Shown one piece after another: positions 1 through 10,053 of a stretch of 64,000 nt of DNA; the first letter of the stretch is position 1, and each line of letters starts with the position of its first letter. Below the pieces are notes generated by a model, which was not told the DNA's origin, made no database searches, and saw nothing but the letters and a program-made list of their open reading frames with translations. The position numbers were made by a program, and so were the translations under genes. The stretch covers positions 372,001 to 436,000 of the forward strand of contig NZ_QMIK01000002.1 in the NCBI RefSeq assembly GCF_003316845.1, given 5' to 3'. The DNA comes from Cognataquiflexum aquatile. Its GTDB lineage: Bacteria; Bacteroidota; Bacteroidia; Cytophagales; Cyclobacteriaceae.

Positions 1-81
1 AACGCCTTTTATTTATTCGCTTTACTTTTATTTTGCACCTGATTAAAGGGAATCAACTCCTTCATAAGGGGTTTTATATAA

Positions 82-1266
82 ATGACCGAACTCAAAGAAG
101 CTAGTCAGAAGTCAAGTAAGGGTTTGATAATTTTTCAAATGCTATTGGCATTCGTTCTTTTCATGTTTTCCATTGATTTGCTGACAGTGGCGATGGTCAG
201 GATGAACAACATCCTGGCAGAAGATCTTTTTCAGGCCACCAATAATCCATTTGTAGGACTTTTTGTCGGTTTATTGATTACTGCACTTGTTCAAAGCAGT
301 TCGATGGTGACTTCCATGATCGTTGCGGTAGTTGCTTCAGGTAACCTGACCCTGATGCAGGCTGTTCCGTTGGTGATGGGGGCAAATATCGGTACCACTC
401 TTACAAGTACTTTGGTGGCTTTTTCCTATATCATGAAGAAGGGGGAATTTAAAAGAGCCCTTACAGCAGGAGTCGTCCACGATATTTTCAATATCCTGAC
501 AGTAATGATCTTATTTCCCTTGGAGATATACTTTGGGTTTTTGAGCAGGACAGCTTCATTTTTGACCAATGCTTTTTTTGATTTCAATTCAGAATTTGTA
601 GGCGATTACAGCTATAACGTTTTGTTTACCCGAAACCTGACCACATGGCTTCTGGATATTCTTAACAGCCCGGTGATAGGACTGATACTTTCTATAATTT
701 TGCTCTTTCTTTCTATAAAATTCTTGTCAGATACTGTTTTTAGAACTTTTGTTTCTACCAATTTTGAAAAAATAAGCAGGCAGATGTTTAAGTTCCCGTT
801 TATGTCGTTTATGTATGGGTTATTTTTTACAGCTGCCATTCAATCGAGTACTGTGACAACTTCTTTGATAGTGCCCGCGGTGGCCAATAGAAAAGTGTCC
901 CTGTCCAAAGTTTTTCCTTTTATCATCGGCGCCAATGTAGGTACCACCATCACTGCGGTCATTGCTTCTATCTATAAAACAGAAGCTGCCATTAGCATTG
1001 CTCTTGTTCATGTATTGTTTAATCTTATTGGAGCGTTGGTGTTTTTGCCTTTTCCCGCACTCCGAAATATTCCTGTAAAGCTGGCAACTTTTCTAGGGGA
1101 TCAGTCTGTCAAAAGGAAGTTTGTAGGGTTTGCTTATATCCTGCTGACCTTTTTTATCATTCCTTTTATTTTGATTTATTTCAATAAAGATAATCACGGC
1201 GTAGAGAAGGAACAGAATCCAAAAGTTAAGCCGAAAATTGAAATTCAGGCAGATAAACCTATGTAG
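82..1266 (+). CDS. Na/Pi cotransporter family protein
   Basis: This is a 394-residue membrane protein of the sodium/phosphate cotransporter (NaPi-II, PF02690-like) family, expected to move phosphate or a related anion with sodium across the inner membrane. The inverted-repeat architecture is visible: the QSSS motif (residues 71-74) with GANIGTT (about 100-106) in the first half is matched by QSST (254-257) with GANVGTT (283-289) in the second. Many hydrophobic segments fill the protein and the tail is charged and soluble. The C-terminal PhoU-like domain found in longer members is absent. The ATG at 82 follows an AT-rich leader without a clear ribosome binding site. Substrate is inferred from family only. 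Confidence 0.88.
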   Translation: MTELKEASQKSSKGLIIFQMLLAFVLFMFSIDLLTVAMVRMNNILAEDLFQATNNPFVGLFVGLLITALVQSSSMVTSMIVAVVASGNLTLMQAVPLVMGANIGTTLTSTLVAFSYIMKKGEFKRALTAGVVHDIFNILTVMILFPLEIYFGFLSRTASFLTNAFFDFNSEFVGDYSYNVLFTRNLTTWLLDILNSPVIGLILSIILLFLSIKFLSDTVFRTFVSTNFEKISRQMFKFPFMSFMYGLFFTAAIQSSTVTTSLIVPAVANRKVSLSKVFPFIIGANVGTTITAVIASIYKTEAAISIALVHVLFNLIGALVFLPFPALRNIPVKLATFLGDQSVKRKFVGFAYILLTFFIIPFILIYFNKDNHGVEKEQNPKVKPKIEIQADKPM

Positions 1267-1269
1267 AAC

Positions 1270-1926
1270 TTATTCTTTTGCAGATTTGACGATCTGCACA
1301 CCAGAGCTCGTCCCGATTCTATCAGCGCCGGCCTGCACCAGTCCTAGAGCCTGCTCCAAAGTTTTGATGCCCCCACTTGCTTTGATGCCGACGTTGCTTG
1401 GTAAATGCTTCCGCATCAGCTTGATATGGCTTTCTTTGGCCCCTTCCGGGGCAAATCCCGTGGAGGTCTTCACATAATCAACCCCTGCATCTGCACAGAT
1501 TTCACATGCCTGAATGATCTCTGAATCGCTGAGGTAAGCGGTTTCTAAGATCACTTTTAGGATTCTGTCTTGGTCATGGCAGACTTGCGAAAGCTTGGCC
1601 AGTTCTAGCTTTGGCCAGTTCATACCTGCCTTGAAAGCCGTAAGGGACCAGACAACATCGATTTCATCAGCCCCAAGTTTGATCAATTGCTCTGTTTCAA
1701 AAACTTTGGTTTCTGTAAGGTTATATCCCAAAGGAAAACCTACCACTGAGACCAGTTGGATGTCAGCATCTTCAATTTCTCTTTTTGCTTTTTTTACCCA
1801 AAAAGGCGGTACGCAGACTCCTACAAAACCATATTCTTTGGCTTCCTTTACCAGATTTTCAATGTCTGCATCGACAGTTTGGGCTCTGAGGACAGTTTGT
1901 TCGATATATTTTTCAATTTTGATCAT
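1270..1926 (-). CDS. deoC: deoxyribose-phosphate aldolase
   Basis: DeoC cleaves 2-deoxy-D-ribose 5-phosphate to glyceraldehyde 3-phosphate and acetaldehyde in deoxynucleoside catabolism in the cytoplasm. The 218-residue length is normal for the family. The catalytic residues are in place: Schiff-base Lys153 in YVKTSTGF, Lys182 in IKASGGIK and Asp90 in DEIDVV. It ends three bases after the stop of the convergent Na/Pi gene and starts 10 bases behind the stop of the upstream dehydrogenase, so it is probably co-transcribed with the latter. Confidence 0.93.
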   Translation of the reverse strand: MIKIEKYIEQTVLRAQTVDADIENLVKEAKEYGFVGVCVPPFWVKKAKREIEDADIQLVSVVGFPLGYNLTETKVFETEQLIKLGADEIDVVWSLTAFKAGMNWPKLELAKLSQVCHDQDRILKVILETAYLSDSEIIQACEICADAGVDYVKTSTGFAPEGAKESHIKLMRKHLPSNVGIKASGGIKTLEQALGLVQAGADRIGTSSGVQIVKSAKE

Positions 1927-1936
1927 GCCAGTTTGG

Positions 1937-3148
1937 TTAATCTTCCGGAGTATTTACATAATCTCTCAAAAAAATAAATTCTATGGTCAGGTCTCCTTCT
2001 TTGGCGATGGTGGCTTTGTCCAAGACCTTTGATTCTTCTTTTAACAATTCCGGAATCAAATGGTGAATCAGTTGGTTTCCGAAATCTTCTGAAGCATTTC
2101 TGGGGAGTTCTGTGGGTAGATTATCGATCGCCATGACAGAGATACTCGTCTGCTTACCAAATGCCGGTAACACTTCAAAATTATCCCTTTCGATATCATA
2201 GATTGGATGAAGGATGGTGCTGGTTTTGAGGGTAGTCGGTATAGATCCATTGATGTCGCAGGTAATGTCTGCCATCACTGAGATACTGAATTCCTCAGAC
2301 CGGATATCTTCCATTTTGAATAATTTAGGTGCCCTTGGATCCCAATAGGAGGCTGCCATCAAGATGTCACTGACTTCCGCAAATTTTAGAAAATGGCTTT
2401 CATACCTTTCAGGGAAGGAATAAAGCTCATGCCTTTCATATCCCCCATCCGTTTTTCTCCTATAATATTCCTCGGTGGAAAGCACCGTAAAAACAGGCTC
2501 ATCAAAATACTGCAACAACAATTCTTTGGGTCCCACCTGTCTGATTCCTACATGCTCCAAAATTTCAACAACCCCTTTGCCGACCCTTCCTGTTCCGGTC
2601 ACTACTATTTTGATCGGAGGCAATTGAACTTTGCCAAGTTCCTGGTCAAGCTCTTCTTTGTCAAAGCAGTCCATAGCCCTTTTTAAGTCAAAAAGTCCCG
2701 ATTTTTTGCCATATGCCCACAGTCCGTTGTATGCTCCCACTATCCCTGCCCAATGTCCAAATGCGACAGTGCGGTTGCCTTTTTCATCTTTTAAGACTTC
2801 ATAGTCCATCAGGGTGATGTTTTTTTCCAAAACTGTCTGGAGCAATTTTCTGTTATGGGGCTGCTCTTTGATGGTATGGGAAAAGAAGATGTATGATTTG
2901 TTGGGAATCAATTGGGAAACAGGCACTTCTTTGACACCCATCAGCAAATCACAAAATGAAATATCCCCTACTACTTCAATGCCTTCCTGAATATATTCAT
3001 CATCAGAAAAACACCTGAAAGGACTGGATTCGACATAAAAGGAAAGGGTGTCTTTGTATAATTCAGATAAATGTGACAGTTGTTTGGGGGTAAAGGGCAC
3101 CCTCCTGTCAGTTGGAATTTTGCCTTCTTTGATTAAGCCTATCTTCAT
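1937..3148 (-). CDS. lysine-ketoglutarate reductase / saccharopine dehydrogenase-like oxidoreductase
   Basis: The 403-residue protein has an alanine dehydrogenase/transhydrogenase-type N-terminal domain (about 1-130) followed by a Rossmann segment with GTGRVG at 185-190. The stretches FSHTIK (89-94) and FGHWAGIVG (130-138) resemble the lysine-ketoglutarate reductase half of animal and plant LKR/SDH and fungal Lys1 rather than true alanine dehydrogenase. Reductive condensation of lysine with 2-oxoglutarate is therefore possible, but no partner saccharopine dehydrogenase is seen here. It probably forms a transcription unit with deoC downstream. Family assignment is fairly sure; the substrate is not. 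Confidence 0.75.
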   Translation of the reverse strand: MKIGLIKEGKIPTDRRVPFTPKQLSHLSELYKDTLSFYVESSPFRCFSDDEYIQEGIEVVGDISFCDLLMGVKEVPVSQLIPNKSYIFFSHTIKEQPHNRKLLQTVLEKNITLMDYEVLKDEKGNRTVAFGHWAGIVGAYNGLWAYGKKSGLFDLKRAMDCFDKEELDQELGKVQLPPIKIVVTGTGRVGKGVVEILEHVGIRQVGPKELLLQYFDEPVFTVLSTEEYYRRKTDGGYERHELYSFPERYESHFLKFAEVSDILMAASYWDPRAPKLFKMEDIRSEEFSISVMADITCDINGSIPTTLKTSTILHPIYDIERDNFEVLPAFGKQTSISVMAIDNLPTELPRNASEDFGNQLIHHLIPELLKEESKVLDKATIAKEGDLTIEFIFLRDYVNTPED

Positions 3149-3294
3149 GAAATCAGAATTAATATGCGCTAAAATTTTATTTGTTTTGACAAATCAGTGA
3201 TTATTGTTTTGGTCTGGGCAATTTTTCGTCGCCTGTCTGGAAGACCTTTCTTTTTGTCAATAGAAATGGGATATTCGTAAAAAAAGTTGATGTC

Positions 3295-3891
3295 ATGCCG
3301 TATCTGATTTTGGTTATCCTTTGGGTTTTATTTTATTTTTTGCATTCTCTACTTGCAAGCCTGAATATAAAAAGAAAAATCAAAGGATGGATGGGAAGGC
3401 AATACATATGGTATCGATTGCTGTATACGGTTTTTTCTACGGTATTTATTTTTGGAATTTTGATTTTCAGCACCACGTTTTCGCAACCTGATATTCTTGC
3501 CAAAACGCCGACTACCACTTATTTGGGATATATGTTGGCGAGTTTTGGAACCATCATCATCGTGCGGTCATTCAAGTCTTTCAGCAAGAAAAGATTTATA
3601 GGCTTGCAACCGCATGATGATTTGGAAGACAAAGAGGAATTTGTGGTGACCGGGCTTCATTCCTATGTGCGGCATCCGATTTATTCGGGCACGGTTATGA
3701 TGTTTTTGGGATTTTTCTTTTTTGAACCTACGCTGAGTTCAATTCTCCATTTGGTCATGTTGCTTGTATACCTACCGTTTGGGATTTATTTTGAAGAAAA
3801 GAAACTCATAGAAATCTATGGATCCAAGTACCTTCAATATAAAAAAGAGGTCGCTTCCTTAATCCCCCTGAAAACGAAAAATGTGCTTTAA
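3295..3891 (+). CDS. ICMT/PEMT-like integral membrane methyltransferase
   Basis: A 198-residue membrane protein with about five hydrophobic segments and the C-terminal signature of the isoprenylcysteine carboxyl methyltransferase / phospholipid methyltransferase / NnrU group: LHSYVRHPIYSG (121-132) with the RHP motif, then EEKKL (167-171) and a conserved Tyr region near 176-182. These residues bind S-adenosylmethionine at the membrane face in the family. The bacterial substrate is unknown and no obvious partner gene is adjacent. The start at 3295 gives a normal first membrane helix. Confidence 0.75.
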   Translation: MPYLILVILWVLFYFLHSLLASLNIKRKIKGWMGRQYIWYRLLYTVFSTVFIFGILIFSTTFSQPDILAKTPTTTYLGYMLASFGTIIIVRSFKSFSKKRFIGLQPHDDLEDKEEFVVTGLHSYVRHPIYSGTVMMFLGFFFFEPTLSSILHLVMLLVYLPFGIYFEEKKLIEIYGSKYLQYKKEVASLIPLKTKNVL

Positions 3892-3892
3892 A

Positions 3893-3924
3893 CAAAAAAA
3901 AGCCACCTATAGGTGGCTTTAAAA
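3893..3924. terminator. bidirectional terminator between the methyltransferase and the atp operon
   Basis: The palindrome AGCCACC-TATA-GGTGGCT (3901-3918) is flanked by an A-run on the left and TTT on the right. Read on the minus strand it gives a GC-rich stem followed by a long U-tract just behind the atpG stop, which makes it the likely end of the atp operon. It can also serve the plus-strand gene ending at 3891. Confidence 0.9.
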
Positions 3925-3945
3925 GGGTATTATTGTTAGCTATTT

Positions 3946-4824
3946 TTAACTTCCTTCAAGGGCATTTGCTCCTGCAACGATTTCAAGGATCTCGTTGGTG
4001 ATGGCAGCCTGACGGTTTCTGTTATACATCAACTTCAATTCTTTGAGTAATTCATTGGCGTTTTCAGTCGCTTTGTCCATGGAGGTCATCCTTGCACCAT
4101 GTTCAGAAGCGTTGCTGTCCAGCACTGCCTTGTAAAACTGGGTTTTCAAAGCTGTAGGTACCAAATCGCGGATCACATATTCTTTGGAAGGTTCTAAGAT
4201 ATAATCAGTATTAGTCGTTATTTTCTTTGAAGCCAACTTCTCCACTCCACCCATAGGAAGGAACTGTTCTACGGTGATGTCTTGGGTTGCGACATTCCGG
4301 AAATGGTTGTAAACCAAAACTACCTGGTCAAACTGCTTGGAAATAAATCCATTCATTGCAAATTCTGCTATCGTCCTTACCTCGTCATATTTGACATCGG
4401 TAAATACTTCGTAGAAATCGGTTTTGGTTTTATAGTTTCTCCTTGTGAAAAATTCAAAAGCCTTTTTACCTAAAGGAAGGATGGTCACATTTTTACCTTT
4501 GTACTCTTTCTCAATAAGACTCACCGTTGCTTTTATGATGTTGGAGTTAAAGGCACCGCACAATCCCTTGTCAGATGTCATGGATACTATCAGCACGTTT
4601 TGAACAGGTCTTTGCTCTGCGTAAGCAATTTCAAGTTCGCCGCCCATAGCAGATACTACTTCGTCGAGTATCGAGGTCAGTTTTTGGGAGTATGGACGCA
4701 TTTTGATGATCCGGTCCTGCGCTCTTCTCAGCTTGGCCGCCGCGACCATTTTCATGGCTTTGGTGATTTGCTGGGTGGAGCTTACCGAGGTGATCCTTTG
4801 CTTTACTTCCTTAAGATTGGCCAT
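3946..4824 (-). CDS. atpG: F-type ATP synthase subunit gamma
   Basis: The gamma subunit is the central rotor shaft of F1, coupling proton flow through Fo to ATP synthesis. The 292-residue length fits. The N-terminal helix (KEVKQRITSVSSTQQITKAM, 5-24) and the C-terminal helix (ATENANELLKELKLMYNRNR) are the coiled-coil shaft and are typical. It is the last gene of the operon, followed by the hairpin terminator at 3901-3918, and lies 76 bases behind atpA with a perfect hairpin in between. Subunits beta and epsilon (atpD, atpC) are not in the window, which is usual for Bacteroidota. Confidence 0.96.
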   Translation of the reverse strand: MANLKEVKQRITSVSSTQQITKAMKMVAAAKLRRAQDRIIKMRPYSQKLTSILDEVVSAMGGELEIAYAEQRPVQNVLIVSMTSDKGLCGAFNSNIIKATVSLIEKEYKGKNVTILPLGKKAFEFFTRRNYKTKTDFYEVFTDVKYDEVRTIAEFAMNGFISKQFDQVVLVYNHFRNVATQDITVEQFLPMGGVEKLASKKITTNTDYILEPSKEYVIRDLVPTALKTQFYKAVLDSNASEHGARMTSMDKATENANELLKELKLMYNRNRQAAITNEILEIVAGANALEGS

Positions 4825-4853
4825 ATTATTCTTTTGTCAGAAAAGAAATTTTA

Positions 4854-4887
4854 AAGAACCAAGAATGCAGCAGCGCTCTTGGTTCTT
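4854..4887. other. intra-operon hairpin between atpA and atpG
   Basis: AAGAACCAAGA (4854-4864) and TCTTGGTTCTT (4877-4887) form a perfect 11-bp inverted repeat with a 12-base loop. It fills the atpA-atpG gap on the transcribed strand. It is followed on the minus strand by TAAAATTTCTTTT, not by a strong U-tract, so mRNA processing or stabilisation is more likely than full termination. The role is inferred. Confidence 0.7.
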
Positions 4888-4900
4888 ATTGTTGATTCAA

Positions 4901-6481
<1,581 letters not shown>

Positions 6482-6510
6482 TATATTTTTATTAAAATGT
6501 TTTCTTTGAT

Positions 6511-7071
6511 TTAGTATAGTTTCACGAAATACCTCTGGGCAAATTTCATTCTGGCTTTTCTCAGCTTACCGCTAAGTGAATCATCCCAAAGCTTGTCATT
6601 TACTTTGAGAACAAATCCCCCGATGAGGCTTTTGTCGATTTTTTCAACAAGTTCTACCTTCTGAAGACCTGAAATCTCTTTTACAATTTCGATGATTTCT
6701 TTTTTCAGGGCCTCGGTCAATGGAAGAGTAACAGTCACCTCCGCAACTTGGATACCCTTGTATTCATTGTACTGCTTCTGAAATTCCTGTGCAGTGGTAA
6801 TCAATACATTTGACCTGTTCTTTCTGGTAACCAGGTCAAAAAAGCTCATTGTGATATGGTGGGCAGTTTTTCCCAACAGACCCTTTAGAATATTGAACTT
6901 TTTGTCATAGGTGACAATAGGACTGTTCATTGCCAGTCCAACTTCTCTATTCTGTTCTGCTATAGAAAGTAATCCTTTCATGTCTCCGATTACAGCCTCT
7001 AGCGCATTCTTCTCTATTGCTAGTTCAAGAAGGGCTTTGGCGTATCGGGAGGCTACTTTAATATTTGACAT
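6511..7071 (-). CDS. atpH: F-type ATP synthase subunit delta
   Basis: The delta (OSCP-type) subunit links the peripheral stalk to the top of F1. The 186-residue protein begins with the usual [18 protein letters not shown] helix and carries the C-terminal motif [20 protein letters not shown] (145-164 region) diagnostic of the family. It starts two bases behind the atpF stop, which suggests translational coupling. Confidence 0.95.
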   Translation of the reverse strand: MSNIKVASRYAKALLELAIEKNALEAVIGDMKGLLSIAEQNREVGLAMNSPIVTYDKKFNILKGLLGKTAHHITMSFFDLVTRKNRSNVLITTAQEFQKQYNEYKGIQVAEVTVTLPLTEALKKEIIEIVKEISGLQKVELVEKIDKSLIGGFVLKVNDKLWDDSLSGKLRKARMKFAQRYFVKLY

Positions 7072-7072
7072 A

Positions 7073-7567
7073 TTAGTTTAACTTAATGTCTTTAACCAAT
7101 TCTTCAACAAGCTTTTGTTGGGCAGCATCTTCAGAGAAGTTTCGCTTCAGCAGTTTTTCAGCAACAGCAAGTGAAAGTATTCCAACTTGTACCTTGATAT
7201 CTTCTATCGCCGCCAATTTTTCTGTTTCGATAGTAGCCTTTGCATTCTCAATCATCTTAGCACCTTCCTGATGGGCTTTTTCTTTTGCCTCATCGATCAT
7301 TTGCTTGGCAGCCTCAGATGCCTTGAGCAGCATCGTGTCTCTTTCGATTTTGGCTTCATGGATGATTTTCTCATTTTCAGCCTTGAGGTTAGCCATTTGA
7401 TTTCTGGCTATTTCAGCCGACTTGAGAGCTTCGTCTATGCTTTTCTCTCTCTCATCCAATGCCGCAAGTATGGGCTTCCATGCATATTTTGTGAGGAGAA
7501 ATAATACGATCAAAAATCCAAGTGCTGACCAGAATATCAATCCCAGTCCAGGTGTAATAAGTCCCAT
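7073..7567 (-). CDS. atpF: F-type ATP synthase subunit b
   Basis: Subunit b forms the peripheral stalk of the ATP synthase. The 164-residue protein has one N-terminal membrane helix (about 5-27, GLGLIFWSALGFLIVLFLL) followed by a long charged coiled coil rich in Ala, Glu and Lys. The pattern AxxExAxxxxxEAK along residues 50-125 is typical. It lies between atpE and atpH in the standard order; the atpE-atpF spacer of 88 bases contains a strong hairpin. Confidence 0.95.
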   Translation of the reverse strand: MGLITPGLGLIFWSALGFLIVLFLLTKYAWKPILAALDEREKSIDEALKSAEIARNQMANLKAENEKIIHEAKIERDTMLLKASEAAKQMIDEAKEKAHQEGAKMIENAKATIETEKLAAIEDIKVQVGILSLAVAEKLLKRNFSEDAAQQKLVEELVKDIKLN

Positions 7568-7617
7568 ATTGCTTTATTTTATATGAATAACAGAGCTTGT
7601 TCAATAAATCAAAAAGG

Positions 7618-7652
7618 TTGGGATTGGCCTAGCGCCAATCCCAATTCTTTTT
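7618..7652. other. intra-operon hairpin between atpE and atpF
   Basis: TTGGGATTGG (7618-7627) and CCAATCCCAA (7635-7644) form a perfect 10-bp stem with a 7-base loop, directly behind the atpE stop on the minus strand. On that strand it is followed by CCTTTTTG, so it may act as a partial terminator or as a 3' stabiliser giving more atpE message than downstream message. On the plus strand it has a better T-run (TTCTTTTTTT), but no plus-strand gene lies upstream. Confidence 0.72.
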
Positions 7653-7655
7653 TTG

Positions 7656-7910
7656 TTAGAAAGTGTAATCACCCAAGGCAATAAGTAGACAAACTACTAC
7701 CGCAAACAGGGAAACCACCTCAATAAGGGCAGCGATGATCAACATGGCAGTCTGGATTTTTCCAGCTGCTTCAGGCTGACGGGCAATGCCCTCCATAGCT
7801 TGGCCACCGATTCTACCGATACCTAGACCTGCGCCAATCGCAACAATTCCAGCACCGATACCAGCACCCATCAGTGCAAATCCGGCAGTTAATAAGATTG
7901 AAGTTAACAT
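7656..7910 (-). CDS. atpE: F-type ATP synthase subunit c
   Basis: Subunit c forms the membrane rotor ring. The 84-residue protein is a two-helix hairpin: helix 1 carries the Gly-rich packing motif GAGIGAGIVAIGAGLGIG, the polar loop contains RQPE (44-47), and helix 2 holds the ion-binding carboxylate Glu64 in ALIEVVSLF. The residues next to Glu64 do not form the ES(T) motif of sodium-type rings, so a proton-binding ring is inferred. About ten copies per complex are needed, which fits the hairpin immediately downstream. Confidence 0.96.
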   Translation of the reverse strand: MLTSILLTAGFALMGAGIGAGIVAIGAGLGIGRIGGQAMEGIARQPEAAGKIQTAMLIIAALIEVVSLFAVVVCLLIALGDYTF

Positions 7911-7948
7911 ACGTGTTTGATTTATAAATTGAACAAAGTAATTACTGA

Positions 7949-8974
7949 TTAATGGTGGTCATGTTCTGCCACTGCCAAGCCAATGTACATGGCTGAAAAC
8001 AGAGTAAACACATAAGCCTGAATGGTTGCTACCAGGATTTCAATAAAATTGATAAACACAACCATTATGGTACTGGCTACGCCTACTGCCAAAGACTCAA
8101 ATACAAATATCAAGGCAATGAAACTCAAGATCACAATGTGACCTGCTGTAATTGCCACAAACAATCGGACCATCAAGGCAAATGGCTTGGTGAACAGACC
8201 GATTATTTCGACAGGGACAATGATCAACAACAATGGAACAGGTACTCCCGGAGTAGCAAATACGTGCTTCCAATAATCTTTATTTCCATTGACATTGGTA
8301 ATGATAAAAGTAAATATGGCAAGAGTAAATGTCAGTGCGATATTTCCCGTAAAATTGGCTGCTTCAGGGAAGAGACCAAGGATGTTGCCGACCCAAATGA
8401 AGAAAAACAGGGTCAATAAGTATGGCGTGAACTTCAGGTATTTTTTGTGACCGATGTTGGGCAGGGCGATTTCGTCTCTGACAAATATGACAATAGGTTC
8501 GATAAATGAGGCGATACCTTTGGGTGCTGCCCCGGGATTTTTCCTGTAGAATTTTGCTGAATTGAGCATCAAGAAAAGCAATACTGCAATCACAATAAAC
8601 ATCATGGTGACATTCTTGGTGATCGAAAAATCATAAAAAGTCCTTGAAGGGTCAGCCGCAGAAAGCTTGTAATTCTCATCTATAAAATATCCGCCGACAC
8701 CATAATCTTTTCCGAATTTGTGGGTTTCGTGGTTCTGAAAATCCGAAGATAAAAAGAACTCCAAACCCTGATCTGGTGAATAAATAATGACCGGTAAAGG
8801 AAGGGTTACATGTGTATGGCCCACCGTAGCAAAATGCCACTCATAGTTGTCCATAACGTGCGGTAGGATAAATCCAGTCTTGCTCTCTCCGTCTCCGGCT
8901 GCCTGAACTGAATTTGAAAAACCTAGCCAAAATATTGACAATAAAATACTTAGGCAAAGAAATTTACGGGCCAT
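7949..8974 (-). CDS. atpB: F-type ATP synthase subunit a
   Basis: Subunit a forms the proton half-channels next to the c-ring. The protein of 341 residues (ATG at 8974 preferred; a TTG codon lies one codon earlier) is longer than enterobacterial AtpB because of an N-terminal signal-like segment ending near VQAA and a periplasmic domain of about 90 residues, a form common in Bacteroidota. The essential Arg is in ALMVRLFVAITAGH (about residue 270), with Glu and His partners in the following helices. It starts the core atp genes. Confidence 0.95.
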   Translation of the reverse strand: MARKFLCLSILLSIFWLGFSNSVQAAGDGESKTGFILPHVMDNYEWHFATVGHTHVTLPLPVIIYSPDQGLEFFLSSDFQNHETHKFGKDYGVGGYFIDENYKLSAADPSRTFYDFSITKNVTMMFIVIAVLLFLMLNSAKFYRKNPGAAPKGIASFIEPIVIFVRDEIALPNIGHKKYLKFTPYLLTLFFFIWVGNILGLFPEAANFTGNIALTFTLAIFTFIITNVNGNKDYWKHVFATPGVPVPLLLIIVPVEIIGLFTKPFALMVRLFVAITAGHIVILSFIALIFVFESLAVGVASTIMVVFINFIEILVATIQAYVFTLFSAMYIGLAVAEHDHH

Positions 8975-8992
8975 CAAATGATTTTTTAGTAC

Positions 8993-9379
8993 CTACTTTG
9001 AATTTGGGCGCAAATTAGCTAGAAGCGTGTAGATATCAAACAATAAGTAAAAGAAATAAATGATAAAGAAATTGATCACAAACAGAATTAAATTCTCAAC
9101 TCTTAAGAACAACATGATGGCAACGAAACCTGTACTTGCCAAAAACCGAATGCCTATTGCCCCCAACAAGATATTCACAGAATTTTCTTTGCTGATTTCT
9201 AGCAGATAATGGGTAAACATTCCGGTGAGCCAAGTCAATAAAACGAAAAACGAAAGGATCGTCCACAAACTTTCATGGACCCATTCGGGCTTAATATATT
9301 CCTGCAGGAGGTAAAATATCCCTCCTATCAGCAGGGAAAACAGGAACAGTTTGATGGTTAGAATTTTGATGGCCTTCAT
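8993..9379 (-). CDS. small membrane protein of the atp operon (AtpI-like position)
   Basis: A protein of about 128 residues with four hydrophobic helices, starting at ATG 9379; a TTG 21 bases upstream is the alternative. It lies between the AtpZ-like gene and atpB, where AtpI-type assembly proteins of the c-ring usually sit. Sequence similarity to AtpI is not obvious by eye, so the assignment rests on topology and position. Confidence 0.6.
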   Translation of the reverse strand: MKAIKILTIKLFLFSLLIGGIFYLLQEYIKPEWVHESLWTILSFFVLLTWLTGMFTHYLLEISKENSVNILLGAIGIRFLASTGFVAIMLFLRVENLILFVINFFIIYFFYLLFDIYTLLANLRPNSK

Positions 9380-9402
9380 GGGATCCGAATGAGCGCGCAA
9401 AG

Positions 9403-9663
9403 CTAATTATTTTTACGGTTTCCCGCGGATTTGTCATCGTTTTTGAGATTGACATACAGGTGGTAAAAAGAAATCACAACCGAAAGCAGGCAAAAAAGTA
9501 AAATCCAGACAGGAAATTTCATGCTGCTTTTTTGCTGCAAGTACCATCCAAACCACGTCCCTGCCCCGATGATGACAAAAAGTTGAAATGAAAGGCCTAT
9601 ATATTTGAGATAGGTAGGCGGATCAGACGGACTGTAACTGTTTTTGGGGTTTGTCTTCGGCAT
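9403..9663 (-). CDS. AtpZ/AtpI-family F0F1-ATPase accessory protein
   Basis: This 86-residue protein has two membrane helices (about 21-40 and 50-69) separated by a short basic loop. The YLKYIGLSFQLFVIIGAGTW segment matches the pattern of AtpZ-type (DUF2674-like) accessory proteins. Its first 41 bases overlap the end of the bactofilin gene in another frame, so the two are probably translationally coupled. Confidence 0.75.
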   Translation of the reverse strand: MPKTNPKNSYSPSDPPTYLKYIGLSFQLFVIIGAGTWFGWYLQQKSSMKFPVWILLFCLLSVVISFYHLYVNLKNDDKSAGNRKNN

Positions 9664-10051
9664 CTGAGTTTTTGGATACGACCATTCCTTTGGCCATCAT
9701 CTGACATTTGCCATTGAAAACCGCACCGTTTTCCACGATTAGTTTTTGGGTGGTGATATTGCCATTGATTATTGCTGTCTTTGTAAGGTAAAGGGTACCT
9801 GAGATAAACACTTCACCGTCTATTTTTCCGGAGATTTCTGCTTCAGGGGCAGTGATGTTTCCTTTGATCAAAGCAGAATCACCCACCACGATTTTGGTCT
9901 TTGATTCCACCAACCCTTCGAGTTGACCTTCAATCCGGATATTTCCAGCCGCAGAGATATCTCCCGTGATTTTTGTTTCTCTGGAAATAACATTGGTAGA
10001 ACTGACCATGTCGGCTAGCGATTTTTTTTCTTCTGTCTTGTTATTGAACAT
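9623..10051 (-). CDS. bactofilin family cytoskeletal protein
   Basis: Bactofilins polymerise without nucleotide and scaffold cell-wall enzymes at the inner membrane. The 142-residue protein has a short N-terminal tail and a core (about 25-125) of repeated short beta-strands with the right-handed beta-helix look: GDISAAGNIRIEGQLEG, GDSALIKGNITAPEAEISGK and further turns. It lies two bases behind the M23 peptidase stop, a pairing also known for bactofilin and LmdC-type peptidases in other phyla. The 3' end overlaps the AtpZ-like gene. Confidence 0.9.
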   Translation of the reverse strand: MFNNKTEEKKSLADMVSSTNVISRETKITGDISAAGNIRIEGQLEGLVESKTKIVVGDSALIKGNITAPEAEISGKIDGEVFISGTLYLTKTAIINGNITTQKLIVENGAVFNGKCQMMAKGMVVSKNSDAEDKPQKQLQSV

Positions 10052-10053
10052 AG

